Of a stretch of DNA of 64,000 bases, positions 36,798 to 46,449 are shown in pieces. The notes below the pieces were generated by a model. The model made no database searches. It was not told the DNA's origin and was given only the letters and a program-made list of their open reading frames with translations. The stretch is from contig NZ_CP150145.1 in assembly GCF_037963835.1 (NCBI RefSeq), forward strand, positions 5,146,001 through 5,210,000, given 5' to 3'. Made by a program: the position numbers and the translations under genes. Source of the stretch: Paenibacillus sp. FSL H8-0332 (GTDB lineage: Bacteria; Bacillota; Bacilli; Paenibacillales; Paenibacillaceae). How positions within the stretch are numbered: position 1 is the first letter of the stretch; the number at the start of each line of letters is the position of its first letter.

Positions 36798-37244
36798 CTA
36801 TATTCCAAATAACAATGACTCATTTAACCCATGAGATCTTCCTGAAATTAACGAATCCTCTTGGTCTACAAAATAAAACTGTTGAATGTCTAGTTCATAT
36901 TTGATTTCATTAAGGACACTCTTTATACCAGGAACCCACAACAAGGTATCTTGGCGTATGTAATTCAAAACCAATTCGTAACTGTGCTCAAACTTCTCAA
37001 TATTTAGGCTATCATCCTTTTTCAGTACTGTGCGTACCTTTTCTGCTAATTCCATGTAATCAGCATCAATATGCTCTTGTCTACTAATAGCTACTGGTTT
37101 TAATTTTGACCATGCGTAGGCTCCACCAGCTACCACTTCTTCCGACCCTTCTACATATTCAATGCATGAATCATCATTAATAAAATCATTAATCCGTTCC
37201 TCTAAATCTTTAAAAGCTTGAACGAGCGTTATTATTTTTTTCAT
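36798..37244 (-). CDS. Hypothetical protein
   Basis: A 148-residue soluble protein of mixed helix and strand. ATG 37244 is chosen because AGGAG lies eight bases upstream. Codon use is more AT-rich than in the genes before it, and accessory genes follow, so it may lie at the edge of a variable region. No family is recognised. Confidence 0.7.
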   Translation of the reverse strand: MKKIITLVQAFKDLEERINDFINDDSCIEYVEGSEEVVAGGAYAWSKLKPVAISRQEHIDADYMELAEKVRTVLKKDDSLNIEKFEHSYELVLNYIRQDTLLWVPGIKSVLNEIKYELDIQQFYFVDQEDSLISGRSHGLNESLLFGI

Positions 37245-37452
37245 AAAGAACTCTCCTAACAAATAGTCCGTTTAATTTTTTCAATTAGCTATTACACTCT
37301 GTTACTTTTGCGAATTCAGTATATCGCATTTTGAAACTTAAATACAATTAAGAAAAGTTCACTAAATTCACATCATTATCACTGACAATCGGTTTGAAAA
37401 AAAGGTCAGGTTGGTATTGTATAAGTAAGACTTGTGAAGGAGTTGCCTTTGC

Positions 37453-37578
37453 ATGAAACCAATTGAGATTCGCTCTATTTTAGAAACAGTTAATCCTTTA
37501 CGTTTTCACTTAATTAGTGGTGAAAATTACTCCGGAACATTTACTAAAGACGAACAAACTGGGCGCTTGATATCTTAA
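37453..37578 (+). CDS. Small hypothetical ORF
   Basis: A 41-residue frame, MKPIEIRSILETVNPLRFHL then ISGENYSGTFTKDE, with AAGGAG nine bases before the ATG. It may be an intact small protein or the front of a truncated gene; nothing homologous continues after the stop. Confidence 0.45.
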   Translation: MKPIEIRSILETVNPLRFHLISGENYSGTFTKDEQTGRLIS

Positions 37579-37655
37579 TTAATTTTGGTGTATATCCTTC
37601 CACGATGCCCCCATCAAGCCTTCATTATCTTCTCTTTTGGTTTATAATTTATGCT

Positions 37656-37695
37656 AAGATTAGAACATACGAGTTTTTTTGTATGTTCTAATCTT
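37656..37695 (+). promoter_or_regulatory. Perfect 15-bp leader hairpin, possible attenuator
   Basis: AAGATTAGAACATAC and GTATGTTCTAATCTT are exact complements around a loop ending in seven T, and the second arm is followed by ATTTTTT. A TATAAT box at 37643-37648 would place the transcript start at the base of the hairpin. The ribosome binding site of the gene at 37715 follows directly. Confidence 0.6.
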
Positions 37696-37714
37696 ATTTT
37701 TTAGAGGAGATATA

Positions 37715-38197
37715 ATGAAACATAAAAGAATAAGCTTACTTGTTCTGGTTGTAGGTACGCTCTTTGTAGGATTTCTGGCTGTACGTTATTTCGGGTGGAC
37801 AAACAATCCTGAAAAAGCAACTATGCCTGAACCAAATATTGAAGTTCAAACGAAGATAGTGGAAGGCGTAACTTTTGCCTTACGAAATGCCAATTATGCT
37901 GAAAATGAAATAAAGGTTGGTTACGAGGTAAATGGAATTGCTATTATCAAGGACTATAATATAATCTGCAAATTCTATAATAATGGGAAAGATATAACAG
38001 ATTCAAATACATCTGGCGGGGGATTAGTAAGTTTAGGCGATAAGCATTATTACCTGACAGGCATAGAGAAAGTTAGCAATGATGCTCTGCCCGATCTGCT
38101 AAGCTTAACGGTCGAGATAACGGCGGTACCTTCTGATTCCCGCTTAAACCATATTACTGCATCATTTGACTTGTCCTTAAATAAAGAAAAGAATTAA
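37715..38197 (+). CDS. Hypothetical membrane-anchored protein
   Basis: A 160-residue protein with an N-terminal membrane segment (about residues 6-24) and an exported, beta-rich domain. AGAGGAG precedes ATG 37715. The upstream hairpin suggests control at the leader. No family is recognised. Confidence 0.7.
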   Translation: MKHKRISLLVLVVGTLFVGFLAVRYFGWTNNPEKATMPEPNIEVQTKIVEGVTFALRNANYAENEIKVGYEVNGIAIIKDYNIICKFYNNGKDITDSNTSGGGLVSLGDKHYYLTGIEKVSNDALPDLLSLTVEITAVPSDSRLNHITASFDLSLNKEKN

Positions 38198-38252
38198 ATT
38201 CACAGTGTATGAGTGTTCACACTGCATTGAGGAGTAAATATTCTTAGAAATT

Positions 38253-38278
38253 AACCCCAGGAGATCATCCTGGGGTTT
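38253..38278 (+). terminator. Terminator after the gene at 37715
   Basis: AACCCCAGGA and TCCTGGGGTT pair around GATCA and are followed by TTGTT. Confidence 0.85.
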
Positions 38279-38683
38279 GTTCTGTAGCTTTGTTCATTTG
38301 GATACTTTAGCTCTCTCTTTTAAAAGTCCCTCAACCTCACTTACGTATCGCGTCAGCTGCAGACCCTCTCAGTTCGCATTACTTCCGCGTCATGAAAAAA
38401 ACAGTTTCTTATAACCTCTGCAATAATATTGGTGATGAACAATAAACTTCGTTTGATCATCCTCTCCCAAGACTCGAATGTCGCGTTGTTTCGATTCCAG
38501 GCGTAACTAGTTTAAATCCCTTATAATCTGGTCTAGTACGTTCTGCCTTGCAATAAGGCACTCTTTATTGGTTGGGACTCGGTCCGGCTCCAGACGAAAC
38601 CACACTCACACCTGGGATTAAGATAGCGTTGCCGCTAGAATATCCTTATCTCACTCAAGACCTTGTATGTAGTGCTCATATAT
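38279..38683. other. Intergenic region with no supported gene
   Basis: All frames on both strands are broken by stops. A short minus-strand stretch near 38560-38620 reads PRCECGFVWSRTES, which might be a scrap of a zinc-ribbon protein, but this is too short to support. Confidence 0.4.
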
Positions 38684-39319
38684 TCACTTCCTTTGTTGCT
38701 CAATTAAAATTCGTTTCTCAGCTTTAACATCCTTCTTGATTACTTTATCTCCATTCATGTAGTTATCCCAGGAATCAAAAATCATATGTGCATCTGCTTC
38801 TATGATATCCTTCACCTTATCGATCTGCCCCGTCTTAAATAAATCCATAATTACAATAAGATCTTTTCTATTATGAAGTTTCACACCGTTATACCCAGCA
38901 AGTTCTTCGCATGCAACTGTATATTGATTTGATGCGATCACCATAGCCTTCTTGGCTCGGTAATACCTCATTGAGCTATACACCTCTTGTACAGCACCTA
39001 GCCCTACCGAATAGGAATAACGTTTTGCTTGAACTACATTTCGATACCCGTCTCGATCAGTAAAAACTAAATCAGTCCCGAAATCTCTGCTTCCTTGAGT
39101 CTTATATGCGTCCTTATATCCCAAGGCCAAAAACAACCGGTATAAGTATTCCTCAAACTCCGAACCATCTGCCATTCGATCAATATCTTTTATTGTAATT
39201 TTCAATGGATCAATAATTTCATTATGTGAGTACTGTGGTTTCTTCTTAGACAAAGTAAATAGCACTATACCAGCAACAATGATTACGATAAGTATTGCTG
39301 CATTAAAAATCCCAAGCAA
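38684..39319 (-). CDS. Membrane-anchored Mrr-like restriction endonuclease-fold protein
   Basis: A 211-residue protein. One membrane segment (about residues 5-23) is followed by an Mrr-type nuclease domain: GSEFEEYLYRLFLALGY, then FGTDLVF with the catalytic Asp and VQAKRY with the catalytic Gln and Lys of the PD-(D/E)XK core. Such proteins are thought to act on foreign or modified DNA; an anchor would place the nuclease at the membrane where DNA enters. Target and role are inferred. Confidence 0.82.
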   Translation of the reverse strand: MLGIFNAAILIVIIVAGIVLFTLSKKKPQYSHNEIIDPLKITIKDIDRMADGSEFEEYLYRLFLALGYKDAYKTQGSRDFGTDLVFTDRDGYRNVVQAKRYSYSVGLGAVQEVYSSMRYYRAKKAMVIASNQYTVACEELAGYNGVKLHNRKDLIVIMDLFKTGQIDKVKDIIEADAHMIFDSWDNYMNGDKVIKKDVKAEKRILIEQQRK

Positions 39320-40008
39320 TTTTAATCCCCCTAAATATCAATTTACCGACATTGAAATCTCCTTCCAATATAAATGATTTGGAACATTATGTATATATAG
39401 TTAAAGAAAACTTCCCTTAGCGCAAGAAATACCCTACCAATAATGGCAGGGTACGGCACTTCCGTTATATCTATTTCACTTGACTGCAACAATATGTAGA
39501 GGCTATTGACAAACGTTGATCTATTCTAAATTTCATGCACTGATGCTGATGAAGGCTACCCCAAGGCCCACGCATTACGAGTGCGACCCAGCATATATTT
39601 ATTAGGTTTTCCTGGGGTCTGTTGGGCAATAAATCGCGTGTTTTAAGCGTATAGTTACTTCTAAAGTTTGTTTGATATTTGGTTGTTGTTAGAAGATTGG
39701 TCAGAAGTTTTGTTAGAAGAAAAACCGCAACGTAATGCTACCTTAATACCACGTTCCCGCTGGAATAATACTGAGAATTAGGCCAGCGTATCACTTCTTC
39801 CTAAGTCTCCTTTTACATGGGCGTCCTTGTGTTTACACGTTTATTATAGACGTCTTTAACCTTCCATTGAAAAGAAGGACGAAGCTAATTGAAAATTTCT
39901 TATGCTTGGCTTCTTTAGGCTCCAGCCCATTTTTGCAGGTTTTGCACTCCTTTATATAGGCAGATGCATATACTAAAGTACACACAAAATCGTAAGAGGA
40001 GAATGAGT
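39320..40008. other. Intergenic region of about 690 bp with a hairpin and no supported gene
   Basis: A small hairpin TACCCTACC/GGCAGGGTA lies at about 39430-39453. From 39650 to 39720 there are repeated GTTAGAAG motifs similar in style to integrase gene ends. Frames are short and broken. The 63-residue frame at 39833-40024 overlaps the cupin start and has no ribosome binding site. Confidence 0.4.
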
Positions 40009-40548
40009 ATGTACCATAATTCATGCCATCAGTATCAATTGCATTACCCTATGCATAACAATTGGAATAACAATTGGAATAACAACTATCAGACAAATCA
40101 GCCTCAACATTATTATAATTGTTACCCCTATGGAATAATAAACTTAAGAGATTATGGACAATGTCCACTTGTAGTGAATATTGACCAGGTAGCAAAGCAA
40201 AACCAAACTTACCGTACCGCTTTATGGACAGGGAAACATTTTCAAGTGACTTTGATGAGTATTAATGTTGGCGATGATATCGGTTTAGAAGTCCATCCGA
40301 CAACAGATCAATTTATACGTATTGAAGAAGGTCAGGGACTTGTTCAAATGGGCGATAGGAAAGACAATTTAGATTTTCAAGTGATGGCCTACGATGACTA
40401 TGCAATTATGGTACCTGCTGGAAAATGGCACAATTTAACGAATACAGGAAACAAACCACTTAAACTATATGTTATCTATGCACCGCCTGAGCATCCATAT
40501 GGTACAGTTCATGAAACAAAAGCAAATGCCATGTTTGCAGAAGGTTAG
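40009..40548 (+). CDS. Cupin-domain protein with Asn/Tyr/His-rich N-terminus
   Basis: A 179-residue protein. Residues 1-50 are low complexity (NNWNNNWNNNYQTNQPQHYY), as in spore-coat-associated proteins. The rest is a cupin barrel with metal-ligand patterns EVHPTTDQFIRIEEGQG and PAGKWHNL. ATG 40009 follows GAGGAG at seven bases. It may be a coat-located isomerase-like or metal-binding protein; that is inferred from the N-terminus. Confidence 0.85.
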   Translation: MYHNSCHQYQLHYPMHNNWNNNWNNNYQTNQPQHYYNCYPYGIINLRDYGQCPLVVNIDQVAKQNQTYRTALWTGKHFQVTLMSINVGDDIGLEVHPTTDQFIRIEEGQGLVQMGDRKDNLDFQVMAYDDYAIMVPAGKWHNLTNTGNKPLKLYVIYAPPEHPYGTVHETKANAMFAEG

Positions 40549-40746
40549 AACGTTCAGATATAAAAACAATCTTATTTTGTCCTGGCCAGAGCCTGCGGCC
40601 AATCTATTCATCTTATCACAGCATACGATTAATTCAGATAAGTTCTGATGCAAATATGGTCAAATCATTACTGAAGGAGAACTAAACCCCACTGAAAAGT
40701 TCCTCCATTACAGTATTTACATATCATTGTAAATTACCGATAGTTC

Positions 40747-40802
40747 GTAAGCGTCAAACAGCCCACACCTTGACACCAAGATGAGGGTTGTTTGACGCTT
40801 AC
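40747..40802 (+). terminator. Long-stem terminator
   Basis: GTAAGCGTCAAACA and TGTTTGACGCTTAC are exact arms, extended by CCC/GGG pairing around an 18-20 base loop, followed by TCTTTT. It lies about 200 bp after the cupin gene and before the gene at 40866. Confidence 0.75.
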
Positions 40803-41389
40803 TCTTTTATTAATTCATGTTATTATTATACTTCGAGCGCATTATTTTGAATTGGAGGGTAATTTATGAAATGGTTGGCAAAATCACTACTTGTTCTACT
40901 TCTAGCTCTTCCACTATGTTATTCCGGGCAAACTTACGCTGAGGGTGCTCCTGTAGAGAAGCCTTTACCACCTGAAAACAAATTTGTACTGGATTGGTCT
41001 CTACCCATGTTTGAACAGGGAATGTCGCCGGTTTATTTCGTCTCCAACACCATCTATGTCAATAGCAGGTCAGATGTTTATTACAGTGTCCCTATTACAA
41101 TCGCCTCGGGAGATACATATTTTATCGGGCATAATAATAAAGACATGGATACACGAAGTATATTTGTTGTAGGCAATAACGGCAAAGTGAAGTGGCGCTA
41201 TACGCCTCCCGGTAAGCTAAACGCAATGATTCATCCGTTCGTTGACCCCGAAGGTAATGTATATCTGCTGGTTCCTCCAGCCAGGGGTAATGAGAGAAAC
41301 TACCAGACAATCAGCCTAAGCAATACAGGTAAAGTTCGTTGGTCTACTGCTATTGATGCGCTTGGAGCATATGACTTTATGCTTACGAG

Positions 41390-42904
41390 CTCAACTTTCG
41401 CAGCCTGAAATCGGCAAGTACGCCTTGATGTAATTGGGCAGAGCGGCGATCCAGTGCTGGAGTTGACTTTTAATCATAGCGGATAGCTTTTTGCCGACTT
41501 GATTGGCGATCTCGTTCATCAATTCCACCAGTTGTTGTAAAGCTACTGCCCAATCCAAGGTACCCACTTCATCGCAAAGCAAATAAAACAGTCCACCGAG
41601 CGTCCGTTGATCGGTACTTTGCCGATGCTGCCAAGCCAGCAGTATATAACGGGAAAAGACAATGGTGGTATGGCTAATGAGCAGATCGTACGAACGACCT
41701 TGGAACTCTTTTTGCAGGCGTAGCAAGGATTTCGTGCATTTAAAAAAGACTTCGATATCCCAGCGTAAAGCGTAGATTTGAATGATTTCCGGTGCCGTCA
41801 GTGTGAGATCCGTCGATAGAATCGCGAGCCACTCGTTTTTCTTGGAGCGATGGCGAACAAAGACCACAACGACCGGAATACCAGGAACCAGTTCCGTATG
41901 AATCTGACGCAAAATATTCCGCTGCTTCCCTTGCACTTGTGTAGCGGATCGGTAAAGACCTTTGAGATCGACCCGCTTGCCATGAACGAGATATCGCTTG
42001 TTGTCGTTTTTCACCATGCCAATGACATGAAGACCTCGTTCCACCACTCGCCCGATTAAGGGCGCATGAGTGAACCAGCTATCCATGAGTACGTAAGTCG
42101 CAGAAACACCCGAGGCGATGGCCCGATCCAGCAGTTCAGAAACCAGATGTGGGGCCGAAAGAAGAGCTTCTTTTCGGCGTTTGTACCCAGAGGATCGCTT
42201 ATCGATTTCCGGATGAATACCGGTTAGTCCAGCCTTCACGGAACTGAGCAAGGCGAAGTCCAAAGGGAGAAACGTATGGCCGTCCGACCAGCCTAAAGTC
42301 AGCATACGAAATCCCTTATAATAAGCACCGGTGGCGTGATCCTTGAACCGAGCCAGAAGTTCTACGGCTTTGCTGCGATTTCGTTCAAACATGGAATCGT
42401 CGACGATGAACACGGAAGTTCGCGTGACGGAGGTCAAGGTTTCGACTCGCTGAACGGTGTCGCTGCTGAGTGAAGTCAAGAAACGCCGCCAAGCAAATTG
42501 GCTGTGATTCAGAAACCGGTAGACGGCATCTTTGCCAGGAAACGCTTCACCTTTGGAACTTTCGAGCAGACGAAACCAGTTCTTCTGATGAAAAAGCAAG
42601 ACAAAAACGAGCATAAATAGATGGGAACAGGTATAACCAAACGTCTTTTTGAATCCTGCTTTTCTCAAGTGCTTCAAGACACCGAGTTCCTGAAAAGCAG
42701 GTCTCATTTCAGGTGGGAGTTGATCTAGGGACGACTTTTGTTTTATCATGGAAGGGACACCTCTTCTGTGGTTTAGTGGATCTCGACAATCTCACTTTAC
42801 CAAAGGAAGCGGTGTTTTTCTATGTTGGCAAGATCGCTACTTAAACCAGCTTCACCTTAACACCGGCTTGGGGTCAACTCAATTTTGACTCTGCGAAAGT
42901 TGAG
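41390..42904. mobile_element. Insertion sequence, IS4-family type, 1515 bp
   Basis: The ends are inverted repeats that begin CTCAACTTTCGCAG. They are flanked by an exact 7-bp target duplication TTACGAG (41383-41389 and 42905-42911). One transposase gene fills the element on the minus strand. The clean duplication and intact transposase suggest a recent insertion. Confidence 0.95.
41391..42749 (-). CDS. IS4-family DDE transposase
   Basis: A 452-residue transposase. Catalytic-region patterns are visible: SVFIVDDSMFERNRSK (first Asp), YVLMDSWFTHAPLI (second Asp), and the family motif YALRWDIEVFFKCTKSLLRL (third, Glu). The stop codon TGA lies inside the terminal inverted repeat, so the last residues are encoded by the repeat itself. 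The frame is intact. Confidence 0.93.
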   Translation of the reverse strand: MIKQKSSLDQLPPEMRPAFQELGVLKHLRKAGFKKTFGYTCSHLFMLVFVLLFHQKNWFRLLESSKGEAFPGKDAVYRFLNHSQFAWRRFLTSLSSDTVQRVETLTSVTRTSVFIVDDSMFERNRSKAVELLARFKDHATGAYYKGFRMLTLGWSDGHTFLPLDFALLSSVKAGLTGIHPEIDKRSSGYKRRKEALLSAPHLVSELLDRAIASGVSATYVLMDSWFTHAPLIGRVVERGLHVIGMVKNDNKRYLVHGKRVDLKGLYRSATQVQGKQRNILRQIHTELVPGIPVVVVFVRHRSKKNEWLAILSTDLTLTAPEIIQIYALRWDIEVFFKCTKSLLRLQKEFQGRSYDLLISHTTIVFSRYILLAWQHRQSTDQRTLGGLFYLLCDEVGTLDWAVALQQLVELMNEIANQVGKKLSAMIKSQLQHWIAALPNYIKAYLPISGCES

Positions 42905-43904
42905 TTACGAGTAACAACAAAGAGCTTATTTTTGCTTCTCTAGATAAAAACCTCAGCCTATCCACCGCCACTGGCAAAATCCAACCCCTTCCTAAAGAGC
43001 TGGCGGCTCCTAAGTTTTTCGCCACTGAAAGCAAAAGCTACTACGTATTTCTGGACAACCGGAATAAAAAGACCGTATATGAGGTGTACAATACACAACG
43101 TAAGCTGCTGTATAAGGTGAAAGCTGATAATTATGATCCTAATCCTACCAGAGCAAAAACCTCATTGCGAATAATGGATGACAGCTCGCTTCTTATCTTC
43201 TCTCATTATTATGACGATACCACGTTAAAGAAATACGATCAAAAAGGAACTTTGCTCTGGAAAAATACTTATCCAAAACAAGTACTAGAAACCCCCAAAT
43301 TAATGACCAGAGATGGACATATCTATCTGCAATACGAGAACAAAGCTTCCAGGACAGAATATATCGTAGCCTTGAACCCTGCAAACGGCAAAGAAATGTC
43401 TAAACTGACCTTCACAGGTTACCTAGACCAAATGCATTTCGGCTCTTTCGAGGCAGCCAATATGCCAGCTTCCAGACTAGAGACAAGGGGAAGTAATAAT
43501 ATGGCTGCACCTGCAGATCTCAATCTCTATGTTAGGGGCAAGGAAACTGGAGATGTTCAATATGATATGTTAAAGCTGGATACTGAGTTGAAAGAGGTTG
43601 ACCATTATGAGCTGCGCGAGAATTCTTATCTGGATAACTCCTTAGAAAGCACTATTACACAAGCGCTGCCAGGGACAGTATCCAGCAAATTTCATGTTCT
43701 TTCCTCCAACAATGACTCCTTCTATGTCTATGTCCATGGTAAAAAAACTGCGGACAGATATCTAATCAAAGCACATAGGGAGCCGGTAAAGACCCTCAAC
43801 TAGTTCTTCTGATACCCACTCCATAGACTAACGCCCTACATACAATATGGGGACCTGGCTGCATACATGCAGTTAAATTGTTAGCTCAAAAGGAGCTGGA
43901 ATCA

Positions 43905-44079
43905 GTGAATTCAGGAACAAGGCTTACCGGACGGGTTATCTACAAAAGGTGATCCGGGCTATGAAAAGGCACGCAAAAATTGGGACCCGCATACCGACAG
44001 ATTCCCGAAAGTGTTCAAATTTTCGGTATGCACCAAAAAAGGGTCCCTTCTACGGTTACCCAAATTAAAAAATATTTAG
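43905..44079 (+). pseudogene. FAD-linked oxidase, N-terminal fragment
   Basis: Read with one frameshift near 43950, the sequence gives SGTRLTGRVIYK then GDPGYEKARKNWDPHTDRFP and KVFKF, matching the N-terminus of berberine-bridge-type FAD oxidases such as CotQ/YvdP relatives. The FAD-binding domain that should follow is missing. It is a decayed scrap. Confidence 0.65.
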
Positions 44080-44350
44080 GACCCGGGGGAAATCAGTTTT
44101 TCTAACATTTCTCCTTTTCCTAGCTCTCTCAACTTTTCGTTCAATTTGTCCCGCCGTTCCTGAAGTTTAATCGGTTGTACAAAAGTAAAATCAAACAAAG
44201 CATCAGCACTCCCCCCCCATTGTCATACCGGAATATGATGCAAAATAGTAGTTTTTATAATCTCCGTTATCATAGTAATGACCGAGACTAGGAACACCGC
44301 CTGAATCGCGAGCACTCATATCGTTTCCGGCTTCTTCATGCCGATCCTTC

Positions 44351-44778
44351 TCATTCAATGCCTTCTGCCTGCCTTGAACGATTCTTCTTCCGTTCCTGTT
44401 CCGCCACGTATGCCAGGAGGCTAAGGAACTGATCCTCCATAACCTTTCCGAAGTCTCCCATGGTCTTAAACTTTCGGGAATCGAACGGTATCTCGTTATC
44501 CAGGCATACAATGTCTGCCCCGATCTCTCGCGTGATATACTTCCACTCCGCAATGATGCCATCATAATCTCTACCTAGCCGATCCAGGGCATCCACATAA
44601 ACCAGATCACCTTCCCGCAGCATGAGCTGCATCGCCTGGTAACGTGGACGATCAAAATCTTTGCCGCTCTGCTTATCCACAAAACAAACCGTTCCTCAAT
44701 ACCTAATTCCCGGAACTTCAAAAGCTGACGCTCTACATTTTGCTCCTTTGTTGAAACTCTTCCATATGCGATCTTCAA
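44351..44778 (-). pseudogene. Serine recombinase (resolvase-type), frameshifted
   Basis: The N-terminal part starts at TTG 44778 after GGAGGGGG and reads AYGRVSTKEQNVERQLLKF with the catalytic Ser. About 30 codons in, the frame shifts to the frame that reads MDKQSGKDFDRPRYQAMQLM, YVDALDRLGRDYDGI and LLAYVAEQERKK, the rest of the resolvase catalytic domain. It ends at QAEGIE without the DNA-binding domain. Both a frameshift and a truncation are seen. Confidence 0.85.
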
Positions 44779-45135
44779 TGGTCCCCCTCCTAATAGAACA
44801 AACGTCTCAAATGATCCCTTGAATCACTGAGACGTTCCAAAACTGATTTTATGGTCTTTTGCAACGAACTAATAACCAGTTATTCCGCTGTCTCAAAAAG
44901 CATGCTTTTTGGAACTGTTCCTTCATTTATATTTAGAAGTCCATTAAGATTCTGGAACTACTTTATAATAAACCGCCTCAATACTCCCCTTAATTGGAAG
45001 GACACAGGCTCCAGTTTTTTTAGACTGGAAATTATTTTTCTGGCCTGATCCCCCTCTATTTCTTCAAGTGTTGTATAACATTCAAACCGTTTTCCCATAC
45101 CGTAATTCCCGTATACACAGCGATCTTTATTTCAA
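44779..45135. other. Intergenic region with no supported gene
   Basis: Short open frames exist but none has a ribosome binding site or recognisable protein. An inverted arrangement of GAGACGTTC/GAACGTCTC-type bases near 44802-44835 may form a small hairpin upstream of the recombinase remnant. Confidence 0.35.
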
Positions 45136-45318
45136 TCACTCCTCGGTTATTATGATGTTGTCTTTGCCAGCGTAAGTAACACGAGCGATTTTATTGTCTG
45201 CATCTTTTATCTTCACGGTGTACCTATCGACTAGCTTGATTTCCAGTAACTCCGTTACGAAACTTGCTTCCAGCAATTTCAGAATATAAAACTGCTCTAA
45301 GGTTTCAGCTTTGATCAT
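45136..45318 (-). CDS. Small hypothetical protein
   Basis: A 60-residue protein (MIKAETLEQFYILKLLEASF...) with GGGAG eight bases before the ATG. It looks like a small beta-rich domain (VDRYTVKIKDADNKIARVTY). No family is recognised. Confidence 0.6.
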   Translation of the reverse strand: MIKAETLEQFYILKLLEASFVTELLEIKLVDRYTVKIKDADNKIARVTYAGKDNIIITEE

Positions 45319-45595
45319 CTCGAATTCTCCCTTTGCTTTATGTGTTTACTGATCAGTGTCTTCGGACTGCGTAACTACTACAACGTATCCCTTACACTTG
45401 CTACTGGATTGTCCTTCGCAATCTGCTCAATTTTGCTGTCCAGTTCCTATCATGCTGCCTTTTTGCCGATTTGGGATACTGATCCCTTTTGTTCACAGTT
45501 CATTCATTAAACTAGGCAAATGCCCTAAGCATTCCGCTCTTGTACTTACATATTTATACATGTACTTAAATTAATAGAAAAAAGGAGTTTTATTA

Positions 45596-45811
45596 ATGAA
45601 CTATTATTATGGGAATATCCCCCCGCGTGTACCTTATACACCCGTTGGTTGTGTTGGAAAATGGACCTTAATAGAAATGAATAATGGAGCAGTATTTCCA
45701 ATGCTTATTTCAATTGCAGATCCTGCGGGAATGACTGTAGGGCAAATACCTCCATCTATGTCAACAACATCATTTCCTTCAAGCTCAATTAAAAATTCTG
45801 TTTGTCTATAA
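45596..45811 (+). CDS. Small hypothetical protein
   Basis: A 71-residue protein with a Tyr/Asn/Pro-rich start (MNYYYGNIPPRVPYTPVGCV) reminiscent of small spore proteins. AAAGGAG precedes the ATG and a terminator follows at once, which supports a one-gene unit. Confidence 0.65.
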   Translation: MNYYYGNIPPRVPYTPVGCVGKWTLIEMNNGAVFPMLISIADPAGMTVGQIPPSMSTTSFPSSSIKNSVCL

Positions 45812-45824
45812 CTAGAGTTTAATT

Positions 45825-45858
45825 AGAGGCACCAAGAAATCATTTTCTTAGTGCCTCT
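45825..45858. terminator. Terminator after the gene at 45596
   Basis: AGAGGCAC and GTGCCTCT with inner AGAAA/TTTCT pairing form a hairpin followed by TTGTCTTT. Confidence 0.85.
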
Positions 45859-45927
45859 TGTCTTTAATGGCTTATACAAAAATATTCCCTGCTGCGTATT
45901 CTGCGTCAACCATACATCAAATCGGTC

Positions 45928-46113
45928 CTATTGAAACGTCTGTTTATAATCCTTGGAATCGAATTTACCCGTTTTCCGATCAACAGCGACCAGGCCGATA
46001 TCCGTATGAAAAACATGGCATCGATCATTCGAATGTGCATAATGGACTTCTTTATAATCTGCCTTCGTTAATACACGACACAGAATCATTTGTTCAACCA
46101 GCCCCAGCTGCAT
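45928..46113 (-). CDS. Small hypothetical protein, last gene of a phage-like operon
   Basis: A 61-residue protein (MQLGLVEQMILCRVLTKADY...) preceded by AGGAGG at six bases. It is the last of four same-strand small genes at 45928-46778 with phage or ICE accessory character. No family is recognised. Confidence 0.6.
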   Translation of the reverse strand: MQLGLVEQMILCRVLTKADYKEVHYAHSNDRCHVFHTDIGLVAVDRKTGKFDSKDYKQTFQ

Positions 46114-46146
46114 AATTCACCTCCTCATCCGTTGACTTTTCGCAAT

Positions 46147-46449
46147 CTAGCGCAAAACCTCAAAGTGCAAATTCACCGCGCGATTATCAAATTGCCGGAC
46201 TGCTGCTGCGATAACTGCACGTATCGTGCATACTTCCGGGGGCTTACCTTCCCAGCCTCGATCATAGTTGGCCAGACGTTTACTGAACTCTTTTTGCCGA
46301 TTCGGATACACGGTCAACCGACTGATTCGACCTTCGGATATCCCATACGAGGATGGCTCAGAGAATACATGTGCTTGTACATAGAGACCTTGCACCTCTC
46401 CTTCAAAGACGTCCCCTGCGTACAGGGGACGTTTGTGTTCCAGTGGCAT
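46147..46449 (-). CDS. Small protein resembling DUF7678-type mobile-element proteins
   Basis: A 100-residue protein with the pattern EPSSYGISEGRISRLTVYP followed by ANYDRGWEGKP and AVIAAAVRQFD. That order resembles small proteins of unknown role on conjugative elements and prophages; the family name is tentative. AAGGAG precedes the ATG at ten bases. Confidence 0.65.
   Translation of the reverse strand: MPLEHKRPLYAGDVFEGEVQGLYVQAHVFSEPSSYGISEGRISRLTVYPNRQKEFSKRLANYDRGWEGKPPEVCTIRAVIAAAVRQFDNRAVNLHFEVLR

Larger units (their letters stand above)
40866..43803 (+). pseudogene. Secreted PQQ/beta-propeller-type protein gene split by an IS element
   Basis: The N-terminal part (40866-41389) has a signal peptide (MKWLAKSLLVLLLALPLCYS) and blade-like repeats such as NGKVKWRYTPPG and GKVRWST. 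The C-terminal part resumes at 42912. Removing the insertion and one copy of the 7-bp duplication restores one frame of 471 codons across GAYDFMLTS-NNKELIFASL. The protein probably formed an extracellular repeat propeller with blades like KGTLLWKNTYPK. As found, it is cut after about 175 residues, so function is likely lost. Confidence 0.9.

Noticed and set aside
39833..40024. 63-codon minus-strand frame before the cupin gene
   Set aside because: It overlaps the cupin ribosome binding site and start and has no binding site of its own.
45858..46115. 85-codon plus-strand frame
   Set aside because: It is the shadow of the minus-strand gene at 45928, which has AGGAGG at its start.
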